A stretch of DNA of 64,000 nucleotides from NCBI GenBank assembly GCA_964489055.1, contig CAZAXF010000009.1:1-64000 (forward strand), read 5' to 3'. The position numbers and the translations under genes are program-made. This DNA is from 66-474 sp964489055 (GTDB taxonomy: Bacteria > Pseudomonadota > Gammaproteobacteria > Xanthomonadales > Rhodanobacteraceae). The notes under the pieces are model-generated. The model was not told the DNA's origin. It ran no database searches and worked only from the letters and a program-made list of their open reading frames with translations. This document shows positions 1 through 8,572 of the stretch, piece after piece. Numbering within the stretch: the stretch's first letter is position 1; the number at the start of each line of letters is the position of its first letter.

Positions 1-265
1 CCGCATCTGGGCCGCTTCGTTGGGTCAGGCGTTGCACTTCGTAGTTGAATTCACCACCTGAGCTCAGGCGTTAGCGCGCACATGTGACAGTTCTGCGACT
101 CCTGGCTGTGAACCGGCCCGATTTTCCCGGATGCTTCGACCTCTGAGAGGATTTCGGGCATGAACACACAGAATTGGCACTCACCTGACGTACGGGAGTG
201 GGCGGTTCATTCAGTCGGCGCTGCGCCGGTGGGTTGACGGGTGACATCGAGTGCGAGGGAATGCG
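1..265. other. intergenic region, possible attC-like end
   Basis: No gene is supported here. Around 57-76 there is a perfect 12-bp palindrome (CCTGAGCTCAGG) followed by GCGTTAGC, which resembles the 3' end of an integron attC site read rightwards. The left arm of such a site would lie before the window, so this cannot be settled. Confidence 0.3.
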
Positions 266-922
266 ATGAATGGCGACGTGAAACGGGTACTGCCTGGCTG
301 GGGCGTGCTGTTGGGGCTCTGTGTGTGGGTATGGGTCGGCGTGAGCTGGGTGCTGCGCGGGGCCAGGGAATTCGATTTGTGGAGCATCGTCGGCGGAGTC
401 GGTTGTTTCTTCCTCGCCTTGTATTGGTTGTGCCTGTCGCGTCCGGAGGTGCGGGAGCGTGACAGGAAGTCATGGGCCTATCGGGTGGCGTTGGGGTCGG
501 GCGTGGTTTCGGGCGTCCTGGCGTTGCTGGCGCTCGTGGTGCCTGCGATGGGGGTCGACCAGGGGGCCTTGTTCACGGGCGGGTCGCCGGTAGCCCCGCA
601 AACGCTGGTGCGCCACCCGTTCATCTTCAATCAGCAGCATGTGCGTACGGCCGGCTACGTCTCTGCGAACGACCGGGGTTGGTGCGTGCTCGAGGCGGGC
701 AAGGCGGGTACCGGAAGCACCGGGACGAAGCAATCCGTCGCCAGCGTGATTGCCCTGGCGACGAAGGGGATGACGTGTTCGAAGGCTGGCACCGATCGCA
801 CCTGGGCGAAGGTTTCCGGAACGTTCGAGGCGCTCACGCCATCGAAGTATCTTGAATATCCGTACGTGTTGACCGATGTCCGCATTGTCCGGGGCGAACC
901 GCGCGCCGACGGCGGCGGCTGA
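266..922 (+). CDS. hypothetical membrane protein
   Basis: I do not recognise a family. The protein is 218 aa. Three hydrophobic stretches (about residues 11-31, 36-58 and 73-95) should be membrane segments. They are followed by a soluble C-terminal domain of about 120 residues with two cysteines (in WCVLEAG and MTCSKAG) that could pair if it is periplasmic. The start is the ATG at 266, because GAGGGA lies 6 bases upstream; a GTG five codons earlier is less likely. It converges on the thioredoxin/NHL gene, whose stop is 13 bases beyond this stop. Tryptophan and valine content is high in the first half. Confidence 0.6.
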   Translation: MNGDVKRVLPGWGVLLGLCVWVWVGVSWVLRGAREFDLWSIVGGVGCFFLALYWLCLSRPEVRERDRKSWAYRVALGSGVVSGVLALLALVVPAMGVDQGALFTGGSPVAPQTLVRHPFIFNQQHVRTAGYVSANDRGWCVLEAGKAGTGSTGTKQSVASVIALATKGMTCSKAGTDRTWAKVSGTFEALTPSKYLEYPYVLTDVRIVRGEPRADGGG

Positions 923-935
923 CGATCCTCGGCAT

Positions 936-2450
936 TCAGCGCGGGCAGGCGTTCCGCGGCGGCTTCAATCCTGCGATGGGCCAGGGCGTCACCTTGCCGT
1001 CGGGCAGGTGCACGGCGACGATGCGGTTGGCCCTGCTTTCGGCGACCAGCAGGGTATCGGGCGCCAGCGCGGCGACGTCCAGCGGGCGGGCGAGCAGGGC
1101 GGCGACGGTGCTGACCTTGCCGGTGGCAAGGTCGAGTTTGCGCAAGGCGTCATTGAAGGTGTCGGCGACATAGAGGCTGCCGGCGTGCCATGTGATGCCC
1201 TCCGGGTGCTGGAGTTGCGCGTGTCCCGCGGCGCCGTCGCGCATGCCGAAGTCGAACAGGCCGTGGCCCGCCAGGGTGCGCACCTTGCCTTCGGGCAAGG
1301 TGATGGCGCGCACCGATGAGGATTCGGGATCGACGTCGTACAACGTGTCGCCGTGCACGTCGAGGCCGCTGGGTTGCGCGAATTCGGCTTCGCCACGCGC
1401 GCCGTCGGTGAGGCCTTCGCGGCCGGTGCCGGCCCACGCGCCGATGGTTTTCGACGTCGGATCGTAGCGCCAGATCTGGTGGTTGCCGGCCATGGACACG
1501 TACAACTTGCCCCCGGCCCAGGCGACGTCCCAGGGCGAATTCAGGGTGGCCGCCAGCGCCGGTGCTGAGCCGGCGGTCGCGAATCCGCGCCGGCCGCTGC
1601 CGGCCAGGGTCGCGACCTTGCGCGCGGCAAGGTCGATGCGCCGGATCAACTGGTTTTCGGTGTCGGCGACATACAGCGCGCCGTCGTGGAAGACGAGTCC
1701 ATGGGGGCGATTGAATTGGGCGTGCGCATAGTCGCCGTTGGCGTTGCCGGCGCAGCCGTTGCCGATCACCGCGAGCAGCTTGCCCGCGTGGTCGGTGAGC
1801 ACGATGCGGTTGTGGCCGGTGTCGGCAATTGCAACCCGCGTGGGCGAGACGGCGATTCCGCCCGGTGTCGCCAGTCCCTTGCGCTGCAACGCCCGCGGGC
1901 GCAGCGGCAATTGCGACAGCTTCGATGCCGGCGGGGCACCGGCCAGCGCCGCCTCGATGGGCCCGGCCAGTTGCTCGAAGGACTGCTCGCCGATGAAGGT
2001 CTGCTTCACGTGGCCGTCCGGGCCGATCAGGATCAGCGTCGGCCAGGCCTGCACGCCGTAGGCGTTCCACAGGCGCATCGTCGGGTCGAGCACGATCGGG
2101 TGGCGCAGGTCGTAGCGTTCGATGAACGATTCCAGCCCCTCGCGGGTCTTCGATGCGGCGAACTTGGGCGAATCGATGCCGACCAGCGCGAGCCGCGGGC
2201 CGAAGTGCTGTTCCAGCTTCTTCTCCACCGGCAGCATGTGGATGCAGTTGATGCAACCGGGCGTGAAAAAGTCCAGCAGCACCGCGCGTCCGCGCAGGTC
2301 GGACAGCGTCAGCGGCCGGGAAGTGTTGAACCAGGCCAGGCCATCCGGAAACGCCACGGCGCGCTGTGCCTGCGCACGCGGCAGTCCCATCGTCAGGAGC
2401 CCGCCGGCCACGACGATGGCGGCGACCAGGGTCAGCATGATGCGTTTCAT
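936..2450 (-). CDS. secreted thioredoxin-like protein with NHL-repeat beta-propeller
   Basis: The protein is 504 aa. Residues 1-28 form a signal peptide ending ...RAQA. Residues 35-170 are a thioredoxin-like (TlpA/AhpC-type) domain with the redox motif CINC in TPGCINCIH and the cis-proline segment AWPTLILIG. Residues 190-500 hold NHL-type propeller blades (repeated LYVADT.N..R..DL patterns). The architecture matches the NHLRC2 family, a thioredoxin domain fused to an NHL propeller. The likely role is periplasmic thiol-disulfide exchange coupled to a binding propeller; the substrate is unknown. GGAG sits 7 bases before the ATG. The tpm gene lies upstream on the same strand, 19 bases away, so the two may be cotranscribed. 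Confidence 0.8.
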   Translation of the reverse strand: MKRIMLTLVAAIVVAGGLLTMGLPRAQAQRAVAFPDGLAWFNTSRPLTLSDLRGRAVLLDFFTPGCINCIHMLPVEKKLEQHFGPRLALVGIDSPKFAASKTREGLESFIERYDLRHPIVLDPTMRLWNAYGVQAWPTLILIGPDGHVKQTFIGEQSFEQLAGPIEAALAGAPPASKLSQLPLRPRALQRKGLATPGGIAVSPTRVAIADTGHNRIVLTDHAGKLLAVIGNGCAGNANGDYAHAQFNRPHGLVFHDGALYVADTENQLIRRIDLAARKVATLAGSGRRGFATAGSAPALAATLNSPWDVAWAGGKLYVSMAGNHQIWRYDPTSKTIGAWAGTGREGLTDGARGEAEFAQPSGLDVHGDTLYDVDPESSSVRAITLPEGKVRTLAGHGLFDFGMRDGAAGHAQLQHPEGITWHAGSLYVADTFNDALRKLDLATGKVSTVAALLARPLDVAALAPDTLLVAESRANRIVAVHLPDGKVTPWPIAGLKPPRNACPR

Positions 2451-2469
2451 GGATCGGCTCCGGTGGCGA

Positions 2470-3150
2470 TCAGCCTGCGTGCCGGGTCAGCGCGTAAACC
2501 GCGGTGTGCAGGGCGGTCACGCCTTTTTCCGCGAAGTGTGGCTGCGATTCCAGGATGTCACGGCGTTCCCGTTGTTCGATGGTCCAGCCGGGAGCGAACA
2601 GCCGCCGGACCTCGGTCTCGTCGACGCTGAACGGCGGGCCATCCATCTCGCCTTCCGGGTATTCCAGCGTAATCAACAGACCACGCGAACCGGTGGGAAG
2701 TTTCGCATACACCTCGCCGGCCAGGCGCTCGCGCATCGATGCGGGCAGGGCGATCAACGCGGCGCGGTCGTAAAATGCGCTGCACGCCGCGATGCTTGCG
2801 GACGAGACCGCGAACATGTCGCCGTTGATGATCTCGATCGTGCCCGGATCGGGTGCATTGGCGACCTCGTAATGGGTGCCTTCGGCGATGGGGTGCGTCC
2901 CGGCGCGCAGGTGGTTTTCCGCCAGGAACGATTCCACCGCCACCGGGGAAACTTCCACGCCCACGACCTGCAGGCCCTGGCTCGCCAGCCACAGCATGTC
3001 CAGCGACTTGCCGGCCAGCGGCACCAGTACGCGTGTGTCGGGCGCAACGCCCAGGGCGGGCCAGTGTTGCTGGAGCAGCGGCATCGGCCGGTCGTGATGC
3101 CAGCCGATCCTGCCCTCGCGCCAGCGTTGCAGCCAGTATTGTTCGTCCAT
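2470..3150 (-). CDS. tpm: thiopurine S-methyltransferase
   Basis: This is a SAM-dependent methyltransferase of the bacterial Tpm family (226 aa, usual length about 220). Family hallmarks are the N-terminal YWLQRWREGRIGWHHDRP segment and the cofactor-binding VLVPLAGKSLDMLWLA stretch near residue 45. In other bacteria such enzymes methylate thiopurines and detoxify selenite or tellurite by methylation. The second ATG (3150) is preferred because GGGAG lies 7 bases before it, whereas it abuts the first ATG at 3156. It lies directly upstream of the thioredoxin/NHL gene, and a link through redox or metalloid stress is only an inference. Confidence 0.88.
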   Translation of the reverse strand: MDEQYWLQRWREGRIGWHHDRPMPLLQQHWPALGVAPDTRVLVPLAGKSLDMLWLASQGLQVVGVEVSPVAVESFLAENHLRAGTHPIAEGTHYEVANAPDPGTIEIINGDMFAVSSASIAACSAFYDRAALIALPASMRERLAGEVYAKLPTGSRGLLITLEYPEGEMDGPPFSVDETEVRRLFAPGWTIEQRERRDILESQPHFAEKGVTALHTAVYALTRHAG

Positions 3151-3198
3151 GTTCATGCTCCCGTGCCGGGTTGCGGTTCAGGGGGTCGGAAGGGTCGG

Positions 3199-5049
3199 TC
3201 AGGGCGGCGGCGAGGCGTCCGGTGGCGCTTTTTGATCGGGCGCGTCCTCACCGAAATCGAGATTGCCCGAGAGGTTCACATTCTCGACCAGATCGCCCCA
3301 GGTCACCACCCCCCGCACGCTGTCCGGTCCGGCGAGCGTGCCGTCGTGGGTCATCAGGGCGTTGCGGGCGCGTTGCCGGCGCAGCACCGAGACCAGGTCG
3401 AACACCCGGATGCTTGATTCCACCACCACCGGCCGGGTGTCGGCCAGTTCGCGCAGCGGGGTGTCTCCGGGCGTGCCGATGTCGAACGCCGCGCGCAGTG
3501 TGCGCGCCGGCACCACGCCGACCAGCTCGCCTTCCTCCAGCAGGACCACGCGTGGCATCTTGCGCTGCCAACCGCGGCGCGACAGCGCATCGTGGACGGT
3601 CGCGTCGGCGGAAAGGCACAGGAACGGCGCGTTGATGAATTCCAGCGCGCGCCGGGTCAGGTACAACTGGCTCTGGATCGCGGTGGTGATGCGCTGCCCG
3701 CGGCGCGTCAGCTTCATGGTGTAGACCGTGTCGGCCAGCAGCAGGCGGCGCACTGCGTAGGCCACCGAAACGCTGATGATCAGGGGGATGATCACGTGGT
3801 AATCGCGCGTCATCTCGAAGATCATCACCACGCCGGTCACCGCCGCGCCGGTACTGGCGCCGACCATGCAGGCCATGCCGATCACGGCCGCCGTGCCGAT
3901 GGTGATGCTGGCACCCGGGATCAGCGCGTGGATACCGGCAGCAAATGCCGCGCCCAGCATGGCGCCGATGAACAATGATGGCGAGAACACCCCGCCCGAG
4001 GCGCCCGAGCCCAGGGTCAACGAGGTCGCCAGCACCTTGAGTACCGCCAGCAGCAGCGCCAGCCAGCCCAGGGTCAAGGTGCCGCCGAGGGCGTCCTGCA
4101 CCGTGGCGTACCCCACGCCTTCGGTGTAGTAGTGGCCGGTGTAGCGCAGCATCAGGTACATCATCACGCCGACCAGCAACATGCCCAGCGTATGCCGCAG
4201 GTAGCCCTTGCCGGGGATGTACTTGAACAGGTCCTCGAACCAGTAGATCGAGCGGATGTAGAGCATGCCGGCGATGCCGGTCAACAGCCCCATGACGACG
4301 TAGCCGGCCAGTTCCAACCCGGGCACCGCCGGCGGATGCGAGAGCATCAGCTGGGGCATCACGAAGGAGGCGTTGTCGCCGAAAAACGCCCGCCCGATCA
4401 GGCTGGCGACACCGCTCGCGATCATCACCGGGATCAGCGTGCGGGCGCTGATTTCCACCAGCAGCAGCTCGGCGGCGAAAAGTACCCCGCCGAGCGGGGT
4501 GTTGAAGGTTGCCGCGATGCCGGCGCCGCCGCCACACGCGATGAGCACCAGGCGCTGCCACTCGGGAATCTTCATCCACAGCGCCAGCCGTGAACCGAAC
4601 GTGGCGCCGATCTGGACGATCGGGCCTTCGCGGCCCACCGAACCGCCGGAACCGATCGAGATCGACGAGGCCAGCGCCTTGATCAGCGCCACCGGCGCGC
4701 GGATCACGCCGCGCTTGAAGTACACCGCGTCGATGACTTCGGGTACGCCGTGGCCCTTGGCTTCCGGGGCGAAGTGGTTGACCAGGAAGGTCACGATCAG
4801 GGCGCCGACCACCGGTGCCAGGATGACGAAGGCGCCCCAGGTGCTGGGCAGACTGTGCTGCAGGTTGTCGTAGACCGCGCTGAAGTGACCGTAGAAGAAC
4901 AGGTTGTGGAAGATCCCGATCAGCTTGCGGAATCCCACCGCGCCCAGGCCGGCGATCACGCCCACCGCCACCGCCATGGCCGCGGTCGCGATCTCCGCGC
5001 GCGTTTCACGCAGCAGATTCGCCCGCACCGCGCCGAAGCCCTTGTTCAT
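3199..5049 (-). CDS. ClC-family chloride channel/antiporter with C-terminal CBS pair
   Basis: The protein is 616 aa. Residues 20-440 form the ClC membrane core: GSGGSVGREGPIVQ carries the gating glutamate, GASGGVFSPSLFIG is the second anion-filter motif, and TRDYHVIIPLI is the late helix that normally supplies the filter tyrosine. Residues 470-590 resemble two CBS domains, usually nucleotide-binding regulators. Whether it is a Cl-/H+ exchanger or a passive channel cannot be decided by eye. The start is excellent (AAGGAGG upstream of ATG). It is divergent from the TPR gene at 5164. Its stop is 48 bases from the tpm start, so it may lead a three-gene unit with tpm and the thioredoxin/NHL gene. 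Confidence 0.9.
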   Translation of the reverse strand: MNKGFGAVRANLLRETRAEIATAAMAVAVGVIAGLGAVGFRKLIGIFHNLFFYGHFSAVYDNLQHSLPSTWGAFVILAPVVGALIVTFLVNHFAPEAKGHGVPEVIDAVYFKRGVIRAPVALIKALASSISIGSGGSVGREGPIVQIGATFGSRLALWMKIPEWQRLVLIACGGGAGIAATFNTPLGGVLFAAELLLVEISARTLIPVMIASGVASLIGRAFFGDNASFVMPQLMLSHPPAVPGLELAGYVVMGLLTGIAGMLYIRSIYWFEDLFKYIPGKGYLRHTLGMLLVGVMMYLMLRYTGHYYTEGVGYATVQDALGGTLTLGWLALLLAVLKVLATSLTLGSGASGGVFSPSLFIGAMLGAAFAAGIHALIPGASITIGTAAVIGMACMVGASTGAAVTGVVMIFEMTRDYHVIIPLIISVSVAYAVRRLLLADTVYTMKLTRRGQRITTAIQSQLYLTRRALEFINAPFLCLSADATVHDALSRRGWQRKMPRVVLLEEGELVGVVPARTLRAAFDIGTPGDTPLRELADTRPVVVESSIRVFDLVSVLRRQRARNALMTHDGTLAGPDSVRGVVTWGDLVENVNLSGNLDFGEDAPDQKAPPDASPPP

Positions 5050-5163
5050 CCGCCCTCCTTGAAAACGACAAGTGTAGCTTCATGCGACGTGCACAACGGG
5101 TCAAGATAAACTGGCAACGTTCTCGATGTGGTGGATTTGGCACCGCGTGAGAAGGGGTGTGCA

Positions 5164-6720
5164 GTGACAGGGTTGTTCTTTCCGTTCCTGTTCTGGCTGG
5201 GCCAAGCCTTGGCCGGGCACACTGCGGGTGCAAAACCGCTGCCGCAGGCGTCCCTGTTCACCCCGGTACAGGCCGCCGAATTCCTGGTCCGGGCCCGCCA
5301 CGCCGAGGCGATCGCCGATCCGCTGAAGCGCTGCCTTGCCTATCCCGATCCGCCCGGAAGCCACTGGGATCGCGCGGCGGTGGTGGCGTACTGCAAACAC
5401 AAGTTTCAGCCGGGCATTGCGTTGGCCACGATCAAGCGGCTGATCCGCTCGGGCCACGCCGCGAAGCTGGACGCGCTGATGGCGCACGCGTTGCACGAAC
5501 AGATGACCAATCCGGACGCGAAGGGCCGATTGGACAAGATTTTCTTCGATGCCTTCCACGCGCCGTCGTCCGCGCTGCGCACATTGCTGGAGCGGTGGAA
5601 GCACGACGATCCGGACAGCGCGTTCGCGCTGGCCGCGAGTGGCTACGAGTACGAGCAGGCCGCCTTCAAGGCGCGTGGTTACGACAGCGTCGGCAATACC
5701 CCGAAAGGGAATTTCCAGGCCATGCACACGCTGTCGGATCTGGCCAATACCGACCTCAAGAAAGCCGTGGCCCTGAACCCCGCGCTGACGCCGGCGTGGT
5801 CGGCCATGATCGAGTTGGGCGGCATGGACCGCGGTTATGAATACGCGTATTCCGCGGCGCAAAAGGCGCTCGCGGTGCAACCCGACAACTACTCGATCTA
5901 CTCGGGCCTCATCTGGCTGGCGCAGCCCAACTGGTTCGGATCCATCGCCGACATGAAGCGCATCGCGAAGGCGGCGCAGAAATATGCCGGCAGCAATCCG
6001 AGACTGAAGATGCTGATCCCGTTGGCCGATTTTTATCGCGTCGACAATTGCGATTGCAAGACGGCGGTGCAGCTGCGGGGCTATGCCGCCGTACTGCAGA
6101 ACGCCGTCGGCGCGGACACGCTCGAGGACGCCGGGGACACGGCATCCGACGCCCACAATGCGCCCATGACGGCGATCTACCTGTCCGAAGTGCTGCGTTT
6201 CAACCCGGGCGCGGACGATGACCGCCGGGACCGGGCCAATGCACTGGCCCGGTTGTACTTCAGCTCGTGGGCCGTGGCCGATGCCAACCGCGTGGTCAGG
6301 GATTCGCCCGGCGATGTCGACGCAATCCAGGAGCGCGGTCGGGTGTACTTGACCGTCGGCGACCTTGCGCGTGCGAGAAGGGACTTCCGCCGGGCAACAC
6401 GGCTTTCACCCAAAGACTGGTGGGCGTGGGGCAGGCTCGGTGTCATCGATGTTTCCCTGAAAAGGTGGAACGACGCGTGGAAGATCGCAAACAAACTGGT
6501 TCGGGACGACCCCGTGCACTCCAACGGGTGGACGCTTCGCGCTGCCGTGCAGCTCAAGCAGCCGCGTCCGGGTTTGCAGAAGACCGCGGATGAACTCGAG
6601 GCGCGCTTTGGCAGCGACCCCGACATAAAACGCTACGTCGCATTCCTGCGCAGCCGTCCCGGAAAACCGAAGATTCACGGCGTGATCTCGGGCAACGTCA
6701 CTGCCCACGGCAAGCACTGA
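5164..6720 (+). CDS. secreted TPR-repeat protein
   Basis: The protein is 518 aa. The GTG at 5164 is preferred over one at 5128, because it gives a clean signal peptide (TGLFFPFLFWLGQALAG) and has GAAGGGG upstream. The rest is helical, with tetratricopeptide-like repeats, clearest at residues 200-250 and 330-450 (ALARLYFSSWAVADANRV, RARRDFRRATRLSPKDWWAW). Paired cysteines (NCDCKT) occur near residue 295. The likely function is periplasmic or outer-membrane protein-protein interaction; no enzyme signature is seen. It is followed 43 bases later by hutU on the same strand, but they need not share a promoter, since a TATACT -10-like box (6729-6734) precedes hutU. Confidence 0.7.
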   Translation: MTGLFFPFLFWLGQALAGHTAGAKPLPQASLFTPVQAAEFLVRARHAEAIADPLKRCLAYPDPPGSHWDRAAVVAYCKHKFQPGIALATIKRLIRSGHAAKLDALMAHALHEQMTNPDAKGRLDKIFFDAFHAPSSALRTLLERWKHDDPDSAFALAASGYEYEQAAFKARGYDSVGNTPKGNFQAMHTLSDLANTDLKKAVALNPALTPAWSAMIELGGMDRGYEYAYSAAQKALAVQPDNYSIYSGLIWLAQPNWFGSIADMKRIAKAAQKYAGSNPRLKMLIPLADFYRVDNCDCKTAVQLRGYAAVLQNAVGADTLEDAGDTASDAHNAPMTAIYLSEVLRFNPGADDDRRDRANALARLYFSSWAVADANRVVRDSPGDVDAIQERGRVYLTVGDLARARRDFRRATRLSPKDWWAWGRLGVIDVSLKRWNDAWKIANKLVRDDPVHSNGWTLRAAVQLKQPRPGLQKTADELEARFGSDPDIKRYVAFLRSRPGKPKIHGVISGNVTAHGKH

Positions 6721-6763
6721 GCGGGGCTTATACTTCCGGTTTGCATCGCCGGAGCCACGAGCC

Positions 6764-8434
6764 ATGAACGCCCCCACCCGCATCGACACTGCCCGCGAAA
6801 TCCATCCGCCGCGCGGCCCGGAACTTTCCTGCAGGAACTGGCTGATCGAGGCGCCGTACCGGATGATCCAGCACAACCTCGACCCCGAGGTGGCCGAGAA
6901 TCCGGCCGAGCTGGTGGTCTACGGCGGCATCGGCCGCGCCGCGCGCAACTGGGAATGCTTTGATGCGATCCTGAAGAGCCTGCGCGAACTGGAGCCCGAT
7001 GAAACGCTGCTGGTGCAATCGGGCAAGCCGGTGGGCGTATTCAAGACCCACGAGGACGCGCCGCGCGTGCTGATTGCCAATTCCAACCTGGTGCCGCACT
7101 GGGCGACGTGGGAACACTTCAACGAGCTGGACCGCAAGGGCCTGATGATGTTCGGCCAGATGACGGCCGGCTCGTGGATCTACATCGGCTCGCAGGGGAT
7201 CATCCAGGGCACCTACGAAACCTTCGTGGAGATGGGTCGCCAGAGTTACGACGGGAACCTCAAGGGCAAGTGGATCCTCACCGCGGGCCTCGGCGGCATG
7301 GGCGGCGCGCAGCCGCTGGCCGCGGTGATGGCCGGCGCCTCGATGCTGGCGGTGGAATGCGACCAGAAGCGCATCGACTTTCGTTTGAAGACGGGCTATG
7401 TCGACGAGCAGGCGACCGACCTCGAAGACGCACTGGCGCGCATCGAGAAATACACGCAGGCGGGCGAAGCCAGATCCGTCGCGCTGCTCGGCAACGCCGC
7501 CGACGTGCTGCCCGAACTTGTCAGGCGCAGCGTGAAGCCCGATGCCGTCACCGACCAGACCTCCGCGCACGATCCGGTCAACGGCTACCTGCCTCGGGGC
7601 TGGACGCTGGCCGAATGGGCCGATCGCCGCAAGGCCGATCCGGACGGCACCCGCGATGCCGCCAAGCAGTCCATGAAAACCCACGTCGAGGCGATGCTGG
7701 CGTTCCATGCGCACGGCATCCCGACCTTCGACTACGGCAACAACATCCGCCAGATGGCGTTCGATGCCGGTTGCAAGAACGCGTTCGACTTTCCGGGCTT
7801 CGTGCCGGCCTACGTGCGGCCGCTGTTCTGCCGCGGCATCGGTCCGTTCCGCTGGGTCGCACTCTCCGGCGATCCCGAAGACATCCTGAAAACCGACGCC
7901 AAGGTGAAGCAACTGATCCCCGACGATGAGCACCTGCACAACTGGCTGGACATGGCCGAGCAACGCATCCACTGGCAAGGCCTGCCGTCGCGCATCTGCT
8001 GGGTCGGCCTCGGCCAGCGCGACAAGCTGGGGCTCGCATTCAACGAAATGGTGCGCAGCGGGGAGCTGAAAGGCCCCATCGCGATCGGACGCGATCACCT
8101 CGATTCCGGTTCCGTCGCGTCCCCCAACCGCGAAACCGAATCCATGCGCGACGGTTCCGATGCCGTCTCCGACTGGCCGCTGCTGAACGCCATGCTCAAC
8201 GCCGTCAGTGGCGCCACCTGGGTCAGCTTCCACCACGGCGGCGGCGTCGGCATGGGTTACTCGCAGCACGCGGGCCTGGTGATCGTCTGCGACGGCACCC
8301 CCGAAGCCGACAAGCGCATCGCCCGCGTGCTGTGGAACGACCCCGGCACGGGCGTCATGCGTCACGCCGATGCCGGCTATCCCGAAGCCATCGCCTGCGC
8401 GAGAGAGAAAGGCCTGAAGCTGCCGATGGTGTGA
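6764..8434 (+). CDS. hutU: urocanate hydratase
   Basis: Urocanase (556 aa, family about 555) converts urocanate to imidazolonepropionate, the second step of histidine degradation to glutamate, using tightly bound NAD+. The dinucleotide-binding stretch GLGGMGGAQPL (about residue 178) and the urocanase signature WQGLPSRICWVGLG (about residue 405) are both present, so it should be active. CGGAGCC lies upstream of the ATG. The genes that normally accompany it (hutH, hutI, hutG or the repressor hutC) are absent from this window, so this copy is solitary. Confidence 0.97.
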   Translation: MNAPTRIDTAREIHPPRGPELSCRNWLIEAPYRMIQHNLDPEVAENPAELVVYGGIGRAARNWECFDAILKSLRELEPDETLLVQSGKPVGVFKTHEDAPRVLIANSNLVPHWATWEHFNELDRKGLMMFGQMTAGSWIYIGSQGIIQGTYETFVEMGRQSYDGNLKGKWILTAGLGGMGGAQPLAAVMAGASMLAVECDQKRIDFRLKTGYVDEQATDLEDALARIEKYTQAGEARSVALLGNAADVLPELVRRSVKPDAVTDQTSAHDPVNGYLPRGWTLAEWADRRKADPDGTRDAAKQSMKTHVEAMLAFHAHGIPTFDYGNNIRQMAFDAGCKNAFDFPGFVPAYVRPLFCRGIGPFRWVALSGDPEDILKTDAKVKQLIPDDEHLHNWLDMAEQRIHWQGLPSRICWVGLGQRDKLGLAFNEMVRSGELKGPIAIGRDHLDSGSVASPNRETESMRDGSDAVSDWPLLNAMLNAVSGATWVSFHHGGGVGMGYSQHAGLVIVCDGTPEADKRIARVLWNDPGTGVMRHADAGYPEAIACAREKGLKLPMV

Positions 8435-8440
8435 TCCATA

Positions 8441-8487
8441 AAGGGGAGCGGAGGCAATCAAGCGCCCTTGATCACCTCCGTCCCCTT
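8441..8487. repeat. palindromic intergenic repeat (GGGGA/GGAGG family, copy 1)
   Basis: This is an inverted repeat just after hutU: the left arm AAGGGGAGCGGAGG and the right arm CCTCCGTCCCCTT enclose ATCAAG/CTTGAT. It can fold into a long hairpin but lacks a T-run. A relative lies at 11571-11609. It may help end hutU transcription. Confidence 0.6.
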
Positions 8488-8572
8488 CACAGGGTGGTAT
8501 TGTCTGTCGCGCGGAGCGGCCATGGGATGCCGCCTGCTTCGGCGCCCTGTACCCGGTTCCAGACCGCATGCG

